Assembly (NCBI RefSeq): GCF_017498505.1
Contig: NZ_CP071798.1
Coordinates: 3,521,501-3,585,500 of the forward strand
Direction: 5' to 3'
Length of the DNA: 64,000 bases
From: Sporosarcina sp. Te-1
Lineage (GTDB): Bacteria > Bacillota > Bacilli > Bacillales_A > Planococcaceae
Part shown: positions 18,406-26,921 of the stretch, in pieces
Layout: every line of letters begins with the position of its first letter
Numbering within the stretch: position 1 is the first letter of the stretch
Translations under genes and position numbers: made by a program
The notes under the pieces: generated by a model
Told to the model about the DNA's origin: nothing
Databases searched by the model: none
What the model saw: the letters and a program-made list of their open reading frames with translations, nothing else

Positions 18406-18431
18406 AGCCGCCTGTTTACAGACGGCTTTTT
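18406..18431 (+). terminator. Intrinsic terminator on the + strand
   Basis: AGCCG-C-CTG pairs with CAG-A-CGGCT over a TTTA loop, followed by TTTTT. The T-run favours + strand transcription, although the hairpin lies just beyond the 3' end of bshB2 and may also act weakly on it. Confidence 0.6.
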
Positions 18432-18436
18432 CCGTT

Positions 18437-19120
18437 TTATTCAAAATCCTGATCCCATCGATACGTGTAAAAACGTTCATAATGAAGCCATTTTAATGCC
18501 TCTGGATCTTGTTCCGCCAAGCGTTTCTCCATGTCCTGCATCATCCAGACAGTTTGGGAGGCGTGGGCATTCATGGTTGCCAGTTTTTTCTTTGCAGCCC
18601 CTTCGACATGGTGGATTATATCCGGGTCCCCAAGAACTTCTCTCGTGTTATGGGCGAACGCAATCGTATAGAGGGTCGGCCGTTCACTTTCGGGCATGCG
18701 CCGGATCGCCCGGACCACAGCTCTTGCTGTGGCATCATGATCGGGATGGACGGATAGGTTCGGATAGAAGGAAATGACAAGAGATGGTTGGGTTTCCTCT
18801 ATTAAATCTGCAACGAGCTTCACCATTTTTTCGTCATTTTCGAATTCGACGGTCTTATCACGCAGCCCCATCATCCGTAAATCATCAATCCCCATCGCTT
18901 CCGCTGCCTTTAACAATTCTTGTTTCCGTATCTGCGGAAGCGTTTCCCGGTTGGCGAATGGCGGATTTCCGAAATTCCGTCCCATTTCACCTAATGTCAA
19001 GCAAGCGTAGGTGACCGGGATGCCCATTTCTCGATAGGTAGAAATCGTGCCGGATACGCCGAACGCTTCGTCGTCTGGATGGGGGAATATTACGAGCACA
19101 TGACGTTCTTGTTTAATCAT
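18437..19120 (-). CDS. bshB2: Bacillithiol biosynthesis deacetylase BshB2
   Basis: The 227-residue PIG-L/LmbE-fold zinc deacetylase removes acetyl from GlcNAc-malate to give GlcN-malate in bacillithiol synthesis. The zinc motif HPDDEAFGVSGT (about residues 14-25) and the second metal segment HPDHDATARAV are intact. The start ATG 19120 has AAGGAGGA six bases upstream. It follows yojF on the same strand at 52 bp, the same pairing as yojF-yojG in B. subtilis. Bacillithiol is the thiol donor used by FosB, encoded 8 kb away. Confidence 0.9.
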   Translation of the reverse strand: MIKQERHVLVIFPHPDDEAFGVSGTISTYREMGIPVTYACLTLGEMGRNFGNPPFANRETLPQIRKQELLKAAEAMGIDDLRMMGLRDKTVEFENDEKMVKLVADLIEETQPSLVISFYPNLSVHPDHDATARAVVRAIRRMPESERPTLYTIAFAHNTREVLGDPDIIHHVEGAAKKKLATMNAHASQTVWMMQDMEKRLAEQDPEALKWLHYERFYTYRWDQDFE

Positions 19121-19172
19121 CAGAAGTCCTCCTTGCACAATGGTAGTAATGCTTTTGCTGCCTAACGCAATC

Positions 19173-19523
19173 TTAATATGTAAAAGGCGTTTCGCTAATT
19201 TCTAGTGAGACCGCAAGTTTGCCTTCCGGATCCAGGCCGGCCATCAGCAGCCGTCCGTGTTCGTCCAGCGTGTAATGCGTGATCCCTTGGGCGTAAACCC
19301 AGCCATATGGCAGTTTCAGGCCGATTCTGTGCGGTGATTCGCCTGCTACTTTTCCAAGTTCGTATTTCACGACAACATTGCGGATAAAAGCGCCCGCGTT
19401 AAAAAAACCCTCTTTGAAGTGAGAGGCATATGATCCATTTGTCGTCTCTAAATGTATATACACGTCTTTATTCGCAAAGGAATCGATTAGTTCTTGCAAA
19501 TGAGCCGGTTGTACGAGTTCCAT
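19173..19523 (-). CDS. yojF: YojF-family protein (DUF1806), partner of bshB2
   Basis: The 116-residue soluble protein matches the conserved YojF family found beside bshB2 in Bacillales. Recognisable stretches are IHLETTNGSYASH, AFIRNVVVKYELGKV, IGLKLPYGWVYAQGITHY and ISETPFTY at the C-terminus. Its biochemical role is unknown; the conserved neighbourhood suggests a link to bacillithiol metabolism. A strong RBS (GTAGGAGGAG) precedes ATG 19523, and the gene leads the two-gene unit. Confidence 0.88.
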   Translation of the reverse strand: MELVQPAHLQELIDSFANKDVYIHLETTNGSYASHFKEGFFNAGAFIRNVVVKYELGKVAGESPHRIGLKLPYGWVYAQGITHYTLDEHGRLLMAGLDPEGKLAVSLEISETPFTY

Positions 19524-19640
19524 TCCTACTCCTCCTACTTACATAGTCATGTATTTATCCAGTATAGCGAAACGTTTGCATGATTGCAGTATACGTGCTT
19601 GATGTTCCATGCTGTACTCCGTAGTCCATGTGTAATGGAT

Positions 19641-19674
19641 AAAAAAGAGGAAGCATCGTTTCAGATGGCTTCCA
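19641..19674 (-). terminator. Terminator after pdxK
   Basis: Read on the - strand, GGAAGC(C)ATC pairs with GATGCTTCC and is followed by a T-rich tract. It lies eight bases after the pdxK stop codon. Confidence 0.75.
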
Positions 19675-19681
19675 CCGGGAG

Positions 19682-20515
19682 TTAGATTTCTGTTGTTGTA
19701 ATCTCAGGTGCCCCAAAACGATTTTTCGCACCATGCATGACAGGACCGACATAATCATTTAGCTTCCAACCGTTTGCAATAGCCGCTGTTACAAACTTTT
19801 TCGCTTCAATGACTGCTTCGCGAACGTCAAGGCCGTTTGCAAGGTTCGCTGTGATTGCAGCTGCGAATGTGCAGCCTGCGCCATGGTTGTAATGCGTGTC
19901 CGTCTTTTCAGCTTCTAGCAACGTGAATGTTTGGCCGTCATAGAACAGGTCAGCCGCTTTGTTGTGCTGTAGTTGTTTGCCGCCTTTGATAACCACATTT
20001 CTGGCGCCAAGAGAATGTATCTTTTCGGCAACTGATTTCATCTGTTCGATTGTTGATGGTGTTTTCATGCCAGCCAATTGTCCCGCTTCGAACAAGTTCG
20101 GTGTCACAATTTCCGCTTTCGGCAATAAGTGTTCCACCATAGCATCGACAGTGCCTGGATTCAATACTTCATCTTCACCTTTACATACCATGACAGGGTC
20201 GATCACCACATGGTCCAGTCCGGATTCAGCGATTGCCTCTCCAGCTGTCTGGATGACTTCTTCTGTACTTAACATGCCCGTTTTAATTGCGTCGACGCCT
20301 GTTGAAAGAGCTGTTTTAATTTGCGCTTTCAAAACGTCGATGGGCAGGGAATAGACATTATGCGCCCAATTAGTATCGGGATCCATCGTGACGACGACCG
20401 TTAATGCGGTCATGCCATATGTTCCGTGTTCTTGGAATGTTTTCAAGTCGGCCTGAATGCCTGCGCCGCCTGATGTATCTGATCCTGCAATCGTTAACGT
20501 CTTTTTCATCGTCAT
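19682..20515 (-). CDS. pdxK: Pyridoxine/pyridoxal/pyridoxamine kinase (ThiD-like PdxK)
   Basis: The 277-residue ribokinase-fold enzyme phosphorylates vitamin B6 vitamers. It shows TIAGSDTSGGAGIQADLKTFQE at the N-terminus, KTGMLST, the VIDPVMVCKG motif, and the GAGCTFAAAI anion-hole/catalytic segment. Length and sequence match B. subtilis PdxK (YwdB), a ThiD-related enzyme that acts on B6 and hydroxymethylpyrimidine, so some HMP kinase activity is possible. AAAGGGG lies seven bases before ATG 20515. In B. subtilis it also neighbours ung and the ywd genes. Confidence 0.88.
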   Translation of the reverse strand: MTMKKTLTIAGSDTSGGAGIQADLKTFQEHGTYGMTALTVVVTMDPDTNWAHNVYSLPIDVLKAQIKTALSTGVDAIKTGMLSTEEVIQTAGEAIAESGLDHVVIDPVMVCKGEDEVLNPGTVDAMVEHLLPKAEIVTPNLFEAGQLAGMKTPSTIEQMKSVAEKIHSLGARNVVIKGGKQLQHNKAADLFYDGQTFTLLEAEKTDTHYNHGAGCTFAAAITANLANGLDVREAVIEAKKFVTAAIANGWKLNDYVGPVMHGAKNRFGAPEITTTEI

Positions 20516-20718
20516 AACAGAAACCCCTTTGTAATGGTTTGCGTACGTCTTTAATGGTAATCAAAATGAAGAAAAAATACAATTGTCGGATATTGTCCCT
20601 TCCAGTAGACTCCTGTAGAGGGCATCATTTCAGTTGTTGAATCGGAAACTTTTCGATAGGCTGAACGTACAGATTACTAGCGAAACTACGTGGAGAAGAG
20701 AGAATCGACGTATGGAGG

Positions 20719-21492
20719 ATGGTGAAGCAGGGTATGGCAAATAAGAAGAAAATCAAAGAAATTGAAAAGATACTGGAAGAGCTGAAGGCTGCGGAGGGAG
20801 AGCAAGCTGTCACGATGGCAGAGCCGACAGGCAGGAGACGGCGGACAAGCTTTTGGAGAGTGGGGAAGGCTTTCTTTTCTATGTGGAGGAGATCCATCCT
20901 ACTGATCGCGGTCCTAGTTCTCCTTTTGATTATTGCATTGCCTTTCATTACATTTCATTATTTGAAATCGGGCAGCACCTTCACCGAGGACAAGGGAGTA
21001 TTTCTGGAACGGATACAGGATTTAAACGAAATCGCAACAGCGGAATCCTATACGAAGGTCATCATTGAACGGCAGGATAACCAGCTATTTGGCCAAAGTA
21101 TTGGAGTGAACCTGCCCGGCACGAAGCGGCAATTGCTTGTCGTGATCCCAGGCTCCGTGAAAGCGGGCGTCGATTTGAGCCATCTGTCAGAAAATGATAT
21201 TACGATAGATGATAGGAAGAAGACGGCCACATTGGCATTGCCGTCTGCGACATTTTTAGGCGGTGCTGAAATTTATTTTGATCAAGTTGAAATCTATTCC
21301 TATGAAGGCGTCTTCCGGGAGAAGGCGGACATTGAAGAGGCATACGAACTTGCAGAGGAAGCGAAAAAGCTGATCTTAGAAGAGAGCGCAGGGCAAGGGG
21401 TCTTGCAGATGGCTGAACAAAATGCCGAAAAGACCTTGAAGGAAATGTTTTCGTTTGCCGGCTACGACGTGACCATTACATTCAAGGAGTGA
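20719..21492 (+). CDS. Single-pass membrane protein with DUF4230-like domain
   Basis: The protein of about 257 residues has a charged N-terminal tail (KKKIKEIEKILEELKAAEG, probable coiled coil), one strong transmembrane helix (about residues 60-82, SILLIAVLVLLLIIALPF), and an extracytoplasmic domain with the KVIIERQDNQLFGQSIGVNLPG stretch seen in DUF4230 proteins. Function is unknown. The start is uncertain: GGAGG directly abuts ATG 20719, and ATG 20734 has only a weak RBS. It ends six bases before the ung start and is probably co-transcribed with it. Confidence 0.65.
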   Translation: MVKQGMANKKKIKEIEKILEELKAAEGEQAVTMAEPTGRRRRTSFWRVGKAFFSMWRRSILLIAVLVLLLIIALPFITFHYLKSGSTFTEDKGVFLERIQDLNEIATAESYTKVIIERQDNQLFGQSIGVNLPGTKRQLLVVIPGSVKAGVDLSHLSENDITIDDRKKTATLALPSATFLGGAEIYFDQVEIYSYEGVFREKADIEEAYELAEEAKKLILEESAGQGVLQMAEQNAEKTLKEMFSFAGYDVTITFKE

Positions 21493-21498
21493 TGCGTG

Positions 21499-22173
21499 AT
21501 GAAACGGAAATTTGAAAATGATTGGGACGAGGTGCTGGCAGACGAGTTTCAGCAACTGTACTACGTAGAATTAAGAGAGTTCTTGAAAGGGCAATATGCG
21601 TCAGCTCCCATTTATCCACTGATGGAGGATATGTGGACAGCCTTTAAATTGACGCCGTACCATCAGGTGAAAGTCGTGATCTTAGGGCAAGATCCTTATC
21701 ATGGCCCCGGGCAGGCGCATGGCCTCAGTTTCTCCGTAAAGGAGGGTGTTAAAATTCCACCGAGCTTGCGCAACATTTTCAAGGAATTAAAGACCGACAT
21801 CGGTTGTGAAACACCCGAGCATGGAATGCTCACCGGTTGGGCGAAGCAAGGCGTCCTGCTGCTTAACACCGTGCTAACAGTTCGTGATGGAGCGGCACAT
21901 TCGCATCGGGGCAAAGGATGGGAGCTCTTTACGGATGAGGTGATCCGAAAATTGTCCGCACGCCAGGAGCCTGTCGTGTTTATCTTGTGGGGAAAACCCG
22001 CACAAGCTAAAAAGAGTTTAATTGACACGGATCAGCATTCTATTATCGAATCACCTCATCCAAGTCCTCTCAGTGCAAGCCGAGGTTTTTTTGGCAGCCG
22101 TCCGTTTTCGAAGGTGAATGAACAACTGCGGCAATGGGGAGAGCAAACGATAGACTGGTGCCGTACGGTGTAA
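21499..22173 (+). CDS. ung: Uracil-DNA glycosylase
   Basis: The 224-residue family-1 UDG removes uracil from DNA in base-excision repair. The catalytic and water-activating loop [18 protein letters not shown] (about residues 62-79) and the DNA-intercalation loop [13 protein letters not shown] are both complete. AGGAG at 21485-21489, within the 3' end of the preceding gene, is spaced nine bases from ATG 21499. Downstream genes ywdI and ywdK repeat the B. subtilis order. Confidence 0.97.
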   Translation: MKRKFENDWDEVLADEFQQLYYVELREFLKGQYASAPIYPLMEDMWTAFKLTPYHQVKVVILGQDPYHGPGQAHGLSFSVKEGVKIPPSLRNIFKELKTDIGCETPEHGMLTGWAKQGVLLLNTVLTVRDGAAHSHRGKGWELFTDEVIRKLSARQEPVVFILWGKPAQAKKSLIDTDQHSIIESPHPSPLSASRGFFGSRPFSKVNEQLRQWGEQTIDWCRTV

Positions 22174-22221
22174 TTTATAACGAATCCGTGATACAGTGGA
22201 GTGAGAAAGAGGGAGATGAAC

Positions 22222-22398
22222 GTGGCGGTCAATTGTTTCAAATGCCGACATTTCTTTGTGACGTGGGATCCACAACATCCACGTAGTTGCAAGGCGTATG
22301 GGTTCAAGACCCGCGAACTCCCTTCCATTGTCGTCCGCCGTTCATCGGGGATGGAATGCATGCATTTTGCTCAAAAGAGGGGAGAAGCTGGAAAATGA
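22222..22398 (+). CDS. Small cysteine-containing protein of the ung-ywdI locus
   Basis: The 58-residue protein has an N-terminal CxxCxxF motif (NCFKCRHFFVTWDP) followed by a CKAYGFKT stretch and SSGMECMHF near the end. The four cysteines suggest a small zinc-binding knuckle. Similar proteins sit between ung and ywdI in other Bacillales and are often annotated by association as uracil-DNA glycosylase, which the sequence does not support. GTG 22222 is chosen because AGGGAG (22210-22215) is six bases upstream; ATG 22216 is too close. Its stop overlaps the next start. Confidence 0.7.
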   Translation: MAVNCFKCRHFFVTWDPQHPRSCKAYGFKTRELPSIVVRRSSGMECMHFAQKRGEAGK

Positions 22399-22664
22399 TT
22401 TCGCCTGAACAAGTTTTAGCTGAAATGGAACGTCAACTGCAAAATGCCAAAATGGCACAGGACGAACGGGCCGTTCGTGAAGCACTTGCAGCCATCCGTT
22501 CGCTTTGTGAAGTAGTGCTCGGCAGCCCCGTTTTAATGCGCGCAGTGCCGCAAAAGGAGCAAGTTCCTCAGCAAGCCGTAGCACCGATTTCTTCCCCCTT
22601 GCCTATGGAAGGCAAGCCATTGGAAGAGGAAGATGCGAATGGCGGCTCGCTGTTTGATTTTTAA
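22395..22664 (+). CDS. ywdI: YwdI-family protein (DUF5327)
   Basis: The 89-residue acidic protein begins ISPEQVLAEMERQLQNAK and ends with the conserved GGSLFDF, the signature of the YwdI family. The first half is helical; the middle is a Pro/Gln-rich linker. Its function is unknown. ATG 22395 overlaps the preceding stop as ATGA, so it is translationally coupled to the zinc-knuckle protein downstream of ung. Confidence 0.8.
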   Translation: MISPEQVLAEMERQLQNAKMAQDERAVREALAAIRSLCEVVLGSPVLMRAVPQKEQVPQQAVAPISSPLPMEGKPLEEEDANGGSLFDF

Positions 22665-22886
22665 GCCCTCGGCAAACCGACGTTCATAGACCAGTAGTTG
22701 TATGGTGGTGGAAAGGAAATTGTCGAAAACTTGTCATGCAATCTATAGGGTAAAACGGCTGGAGACGAGGTACGATTAGAAGCAGGGAGTTGGACTGGGC
22801 AGCTTTCAACGTGTTGTCCGATTCGATCTCGTATCGAAAACACCTTTCTATTGAATGGAATCGGATTGAAGGAGAGAAGGATACAT

Positions 22887-23267
22887 ATGCCATTTTTCAT
22901 TATTGCGGGCGCAGTCAATGCCGCTCTTGCAGTTGCACTCGGGGCATTTGGTGCCCATGCTTTAAAAGAAAAACTTTCGGAACATTATCTTGCCATTTGG
23001 GAAACTGCCGTGCAATATCAAATGTTCCATGCGCTTGGCTTGATTGCAGTGGGAATTCTTATGAGCTCCTCTTTGCTCGGCCCTTCCACGCAACTCAGCT
23101 GGGCAGGATACTTGCTGCTTGCAGGCGTCATTATCTTTTCGGGCAGTTTGTATGCATTAAGCCTTTCCGGTATTGGAGTGCTCGGCGCCATTACGCCAAT
23201 CGGCGGTGTAGCGTTCATTGTCGGCTGGGTCATGCTGATCATTGCAGCGGTCAAATTTGGGAAATGA
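22887..23267 (+). CDS. ywdK: YwdK-family small membrane protein (DUF423)
   Basis: The 126-residue protein has four membrane helices and the DUF423 landmarks GAFGAHALKEKL, TAVQYQMFHALGL, FSGSLYALSLSG and GAITPIGGVAFIVGW. Its function is not established. The start ATG 22887 follows GGAGAG/AAGG. It keeps the ung-ywdI-ywdK order of B. subtilis and ends in its own terminator. Confidence 0.88.
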   Translation: MPFFIIAGAVNAALAVALGAFGAHALKEKLSEHYLAIWETAVQYQMFHALGLIAVGILMSSSLLGPSTQLSWAGYLLLAGVIIFSGSLYALSLSGIGVLGAITPIGGVAFIVGWVMLIIAAVKFGK

Positions 23268-23271
23268 ACAG

Positions 23272-23309
23272 GACAGTTGGACTCATAATGGAGTCTGCTG
23301 TCTTTTTTT
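23272..23309 (+). terminator. Terminator after ywdK
   Basis: GACAG..GACTC pairs with GAGTC..CTGTC around ATAATG and is followed by seven T. Confidence 0.85.
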
Positions 23310-23513
23310 GAGGGAGAACGGAGATTGAATAAATTGAGTTTTGGTAACATGCTTACACAGGAACATATGGTGTCAGGCTTTACCGGTGTGATTGAGAAGG
23401 GAAGAGAATATGTCACCTCGAAGAACGGATGACTGGTAAAGTATCACTTTTTGGAAAATAGCCATAATCTTTTTTCAGTTCATTTGATACACTAAAGAAA
23501 AGGAGGCGTTTCC

Positions 23514-24560
23514 ATGGTTGCTAAACATGCGCGTTCCAAAACTGGCCTATATGCGTTTCTCTTCGTGTTAGTCGTTGCCAGCAATTATTTGGCCTACCGG
23601 CTGCCTGTCATTCCGGTGCCGCCGGATGCCCGGGGAATGGTCATCGGTTCGCTTATTGATTTATCCATTGTTGCTCCGCTGCTTATTTTGGCCATGACAC
23701 GGAAAAAAGGGTTTACTTTGAAACGGTTTGTTACGTTTATGGTGCTAGGACTCGTGGCGGCACGGTTCATCATTCCATCTGCACATTTTGCGGCGTTTGC
23801 ATTTATTCCGTACATTGCACTTGGTGTGGAGGCTCTATTCCTGTTAGCGGAAATCGGCTTGATTTTCCTATTGATTAAACATGTGCCGTCGATTTTGAAA
23901 GAGGTACCACTGGAGAAAACAAGCAGCTTGTTTGCATTCCCCGCGCTAGTAAAGAAAAAAGTATCGGGGCATCCGCTCATTTCCATGCTGGCTGCCGAGT
24001 CCCTCATGTTTTATTATGCATTGGCATCTTGGAAACGGAAGCCTGCACTTGCCCCGAATCAGTTTACTTTGCATCAAAAGACCAGTCTAGTGGCATTTAA
24101 CGTTATGCTGATCCATGCAATTGCGGTTGAAACAATCGGCTTTCATTGGTGGCTGCACGAAAAATCTGTACTTCTGGCAGTTGTCCTGCTTGTCCTGAAT
24201 ATTTATTCCATCGTATATATTCTCGCGGACATCCAAGCCGTCCGCCTCAACCCGCTGGCAGTGGAAGAGGATCGGTTATACGTATCGCTTGGCCTCGGAA
24301 AACGCATGGACATTCCTTACCAAGACATTGAGAGAATGGAATGGGGGAAAGAGGCGGAGACTGTTTCATTAAAAGACCAAGGTATTATCGATTTTATCGC
24401 GAGGGACTTTGAAGAGGTGAATCCTCATTGTGTCATCTATTTTAAAAGACCGTTGACAGCAACAATATTCCTGGGATTTGAGAAACAGTTCATGGCAGCA
24501 GCCATTCGCCTGGATGAACCAGAGAAATTCAGGCAGCTGTTGGAAGAAAAGATGATGTGA
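23514..24560 (+). CDS. Multi-pass membrane protein of unknown function
   Basis: The 348-residue protein has about seven hydrophobic segments up to residue 235 and then a soluble C-terminal domain (LNPLAVEEDRLYVSLGLG ... QLLEEKMM) that resembles a PH-like or bPH module. Comparable Bacillales proteins carry the name beta-carotene monooxygenase in some databases without evidence. AAAGGAGG precedes ATG 23514. It is a single-gene unit between the ywdK terminator and the gerQ-cwlJ convergent terminator. Confidence 0.65.
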   Translation: MVAKHARSKTGLYAFLFVLVVASNYLAYRLPVIPVPPDARGMVIGSLIDLSIVAPLLILAMTRKKGFTLKRFVTFMVLGLVAARFIIPSAHFAAFAFIPYIALGVEALFLLAEIGLIFLLIKHVPSILKEVPLEKTSSLFAFPALVKKKVSGHPLISMLAAESLMFYYALASWKRKPALAPNQFTLHQKTSLVAFNVMLIHAIAVETIGFHWWLHEKSVLLAVVLLVLNIYSIVYILADIQAVRLNPLAVEEDRLYVSLGLGKRMDIPYQDIERMEWGKEAETVSLKDQGIIDFIARDFEEVNPHCVIYFKRPLTATIFLGFEKQFMAAAIRLDEPEKFRQLLEEKMM

Positions 24561-24575
24561 CCCCGCAATTTACAC

Positions 24576-24617
24576 GAAAACACTTCCGTCATGACACTTT
24601 TTGACGGAAGTGTTTTC
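24576..24617. terminator. Bidirectional terminator before gerQ
   Basis: A perfect 15-bp stem pairs GAAAACACTTCCGTC with its complement around a 12-base loop; T runs are present in both directions. Confidence 0.92.
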
Positions 24618-24619
24618 GT

Positions 24620-24973
24620 TTATCCTAAAGGATTTTGGTTAAAGTAGTTCAGTTCTTCATTGAACTCGGCATAATCGAAATAAATCATCGGGAAGAGATA
24701 GCGTTTGTTCGTCCCGATTTCACTTAAAATGACATGATCCCGTCCGGCCGCTTCCACTCTGCCTTGAACAGCGATCGTATTTTTTCCTGCCTCCACCGCA
24801 TGCTCGAATGAGAAGTGAAAGACGCCCGGCTTGCCACGGTTCAAGCGCAGGATGTTTTCAATATAGGATTGCTCTCCAGTAGCAGGCGGCCTGCCGCTTG
24901 GCAAGGTCACTTGCGGCGGCATCATCTGTTGTTGCTGTTGCTGAAAAGCCGGATTCCAATAATATTGGACCAT
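24620..24973 (-). CDS. gerQ: Spore coat protein GerQ
   Basis: The 117-residue protein has an N-terminal glutamine run (AFQQQQQQMMPP) and the conserved GerQ core (EQSYIENILRLNRGKPG, GRVEAAGRDHVILSE, FDYAEFNEELNYF). GerQ is an inner-coat protein cross-linked by transglutaminase and is needed to position CwlJ for germination. It is encoded directly after cwlJ, as in Bacillus. Expression would be from a sporulation sigma-E/K promoter, which I could not pin down. Confidence 0.93.
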   Translation of the reverse strand: MVQYYWNPAFQQQQQQMMPPQVTLPSGRPPATGEQSYIENILRLNRGKPGVFHFSFEHAVEAGKNTIAVQGRVEAAGRDHVILSEIGTNKRYLFPMIYFDYAEFNEELNYFNQNPLG

Positions 24974-24996
24974 GTTACAACTTCATCCTTTCGTTT

Positions 24997-25419
24997 TTAA
25001 ATTTGAGGACAATCTTGTTCGGATGGGGAAAAGAAGCAGTGTGATTTGTATCTGCCGGTATTCTGCTGATTGTACCATTGGGCAGGGCAATCTCCGGACG
25101 GCATGAAAAACCAGAGAGAACGGGTTGCGGGATGAAACCGTTCGCCATTGATGACACGTCTGGCCAATCTGCGGTCTTGTTCACGGGCGCGCTGGTAAAA
25201 ATAGCCCTTTGTCGTCGCTTCAAAACCGCCTGGCTTCTGGTATACCATTTGTTGTAATGTCCGGATATCTTCAAAGTCAAGACAGTTCCCCCGAACCCGG
25301 TTCACCCCGACATTGCCGACCATCAACATGCCCAAATCCCCTTCACCTTCAGCTTCGGCCCGCATCAATCGAGCTAATAAATCCACTTCCCTGTCTGGCT
25401 TTAATGACTGCCACGGCAT
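24997..25419 (-). CDS. cwlJ: Spore cortex-lytic enzyme CwlJ
   Basis: The 140-residue single Hydrolase_2 domain protein shows the SleB/CwlJ catalytic segment LLARLMRAEAEGEGDLGML and VGNVGVNRVR near residues 15-45, and the C-terminal FYNC-like region replaced by WFFMPSGDCPAQW and FFSP. It lacks the peptidoglycan-binding repeat of SleB, which identifies CwlJ. It breaks down cortex peptidoglycan during calcium-dipicolinate-triggered germination and depends on GerQ, encoded 23 bases downstream. GAGGGGG precedes ATG 25419. Confidence 0.93.
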   Translation of the reverse strand: MPWQSLKPDREVDLLARLMRAEAEGEGDLGMLMVGNVGVNRVRGNCLDFEDIRTLQQMVYQKPGGFEATTKGYFYQRAREQDRRLARRVINGERFHPATRSLWFFMPSGDCPAQWYNQQNTGRYKSHCFFSPSEQDCPQI

Positions 25420-25511
25420 ACCCCCCTCACGACTACCTTATGAGAAGAAACCATCAATCATACATAAAATGAAAGAACTTATGCTAGACTAGTTGAAAAG
25501 GGGGGATTGAT

Positions 25512-26366
25512 ATGAAAATTGAAAATATAATTCCGGATTTCATAGAGAAGTATGAAGCGGAAGAATCATTTGGACTATCGGAATTGGAAACGTATCTACA
25601 GAACCATGCAGATCTTTTTGAGTTGTATTTTCCAGACCATTGCCCAAGAACCGAAGAACGGCTGCAGCTTGCCTTGCAACAATATCCTTCGAAGTTGGAA
25701 GATCTAAAGAGATTTTCAGCGGATATGCCGGACATTTTGCTGCGAATAGAACAGGCTTTTGATCGGACATTTAATGTCGAATTGGACCTTAAATTCAAAT
25801 TGATTGTGGGCACATTTGGCTCCAATGCGTTCGTGACACGTACAAAAAAGAGAACCATCTACTTTGCGGCAGAAAAGTTGTCTCCGCAAAAAGAGCATCT
25901 GGAAGTGATTGCCGCACATGAAATCGGCCATGTCACCCATTTTGCTCTCGGGACCAAAAATGGGCTCGACTGGTCGAGTGTTGATTGGACAAGTGGTTTA
26001 ACGACTCTTTACACAGAAGGAGTGGCCACCTATCTCTCTATGAAAATCGTGCCGGGCCTGCGTGAATCGGTCTATTATAGTTTTGATAATGAAGGCGATC
26101 CGTGGGTATCCTGCTTGAGGGAAAATAAGACCGAAATCAAGCGGCGCTTTCTGCAAGATGCTGAAACCGGTTGGGATATGCCAAAAGAGAAGGAGTGGTT
26201 CCGCTTGTCCGGCGGTTCCTATTTCGGTTTGAATCGTATCGGTTATTTGCTGGGCACTGCATATGTCCAGGATCTTGTCGATCGAGTCGGGGAGGATGAA
26301 GCATTGACGTATTGGGTTGAGCACGATGTAAAGAGAGATATTTTGGATTGGCTTGGACGAGAATAA
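25512..26366 (+). CDS. Putative zinc metallopeptidase (HEIGH motif)
   Basis: The 284-residue soluble protein has HEIGHVTHF near residue 137 and a downstream TEGVATYLS segment (about residue 175) whose glutamate could be the third zinc ligand. This matches the gluzincin arrangement of DUF2268-type predicted peptidases. There is no signal peptide, so it acts in the cytosol. GGGGGATTGAT precedes ATG 25512. Substrate is unknown; it is followed after 40 bases by an acetyltransferase gene. Confidence 0.7.
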   Translation: MKIENIIPDFIEKYEAEESFGLSELETYLQNHADLFELYFPDHCPRTEERLQLALQQYPSKLEDLKRFSADMPDILLRIEQAFDRTFNVELDLKFKLIVGTFGSNAFVTRTKKRTIYFAAEKLSPQKEHLEVIAAHEIGHVTHFALGTKNGLDWSSVDWTSGLTTLYTEGVATYLSMKIVPGLRESVYYSFDNEGDPWVSCLRENKTEIKRRFLQDAETGWDMPKEKEWFRLSGGSYFGLNRIGYLLGTAYVQDLVDRVGEDEALTYWVEHDVKRDILDWLGRE

Positions 26367-26406
26367 AACAGGCTGAAAAATTTATAGTAAAGAGGTCTTG
26401 ATCATA

Positions 26407-26844
26407 GTGGACAACCTGATAATTAAAGAACTTCAAACGAAAAATGAAATTCTTGAAGCGTTTCCAATTATGAAGCAGCTGCGTCCCCACTTACATGAAA
26501 GCAGCTATTTTGAATTAGTCATGGCGGCCAAAGAGAGTGATGGCTATAAGATGTATGCTCTCTTCGACGACCATACAATGGTTGCCGTTACGGGATTCAA
26601 ACCGATGGTAACGCTCTCAAGCGGGAGATTTGTATGGATCTGCGATTTGGTGACTGACCAAACTATAAGGTCGAAAGGGTACGGGGAAAAACTGCTGACA
26701 TTCGTGCAGGATTGGGCAAAAGAAAAGAAATATGGATGTGTTTCGTTATCCTCAGGACTGGAACGGACGGATGCACATCGTTTTTATCAGGACAAAATGA
26801 AATATACCAAAACCAGTTATGTGTTCAAGAAGATTTTACGCTAA
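26407..26844 (+). CDS. GNAT-family N-acetyltransferase
   Basis: The 145-residue protein shows the GNAT core: WICDLVTDQTIRSKGYGEKLL with the R/Q-x-x-G-x-G/A acetyl-CoA loop at RSKGYG (about residue 92), and an N-terminal FPIMKQLRPHL typical of the PaiA/YhhY-like branch. The substrate cannot be predicted. The start is GTG 26407 with AAAGAGG 11 bases upstream; TTG 26398 would leave only two bases of spacing. Confidence 0.8.
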   Translation: MDNLIIKELQTKNEILEAFPIMKQLRPHLHESSYFELVMAAKESDGYKMYALFDDHTMVAVTGFKPMVTLSSGRFVWICDLVTDQTIRSKGYGEKLLTFVQDWAKEKKYGCVSLSSGLERTDAHRFYQDKMKYTKTSYVFKKILR

Positions 26845-26864
26845 TCACATTAATGATTTCTAAT

Positions 26865-26876
26865 TGACTTAAGTCA
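26865..26876. promoter_or_regulatory. 12-bp palindrome upstream of fosB
   Basis: TGACTTAAGTCA is a perfect palindrome 46 bases before the fosB start and overlaps a TTGACT element. It could be an operator or chance. Confidence 0.3.
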
Positions 26877-26921
26877 TTTTATATAGTCAGGGAAAGGGAA
26901 TTACGCGTTTGAGGTGATAGG

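Larger units (their letters stand above)
18307..18431 (+). ncRNA. Putative small RNA of about 125 nt
   Basis: A promoter-like pair (18273-18301) and an intrinsic terminator with its T-run on the + strand (18406-18431) bracket a segment with no credible open reading frame; the only ATG frame is eight codons without an RBS. Both flanking genes are on the - strand, so neither explains a + strand terminator. A cre-like site lies within it. This is a prediction from signals only. Confidence 0.3.
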
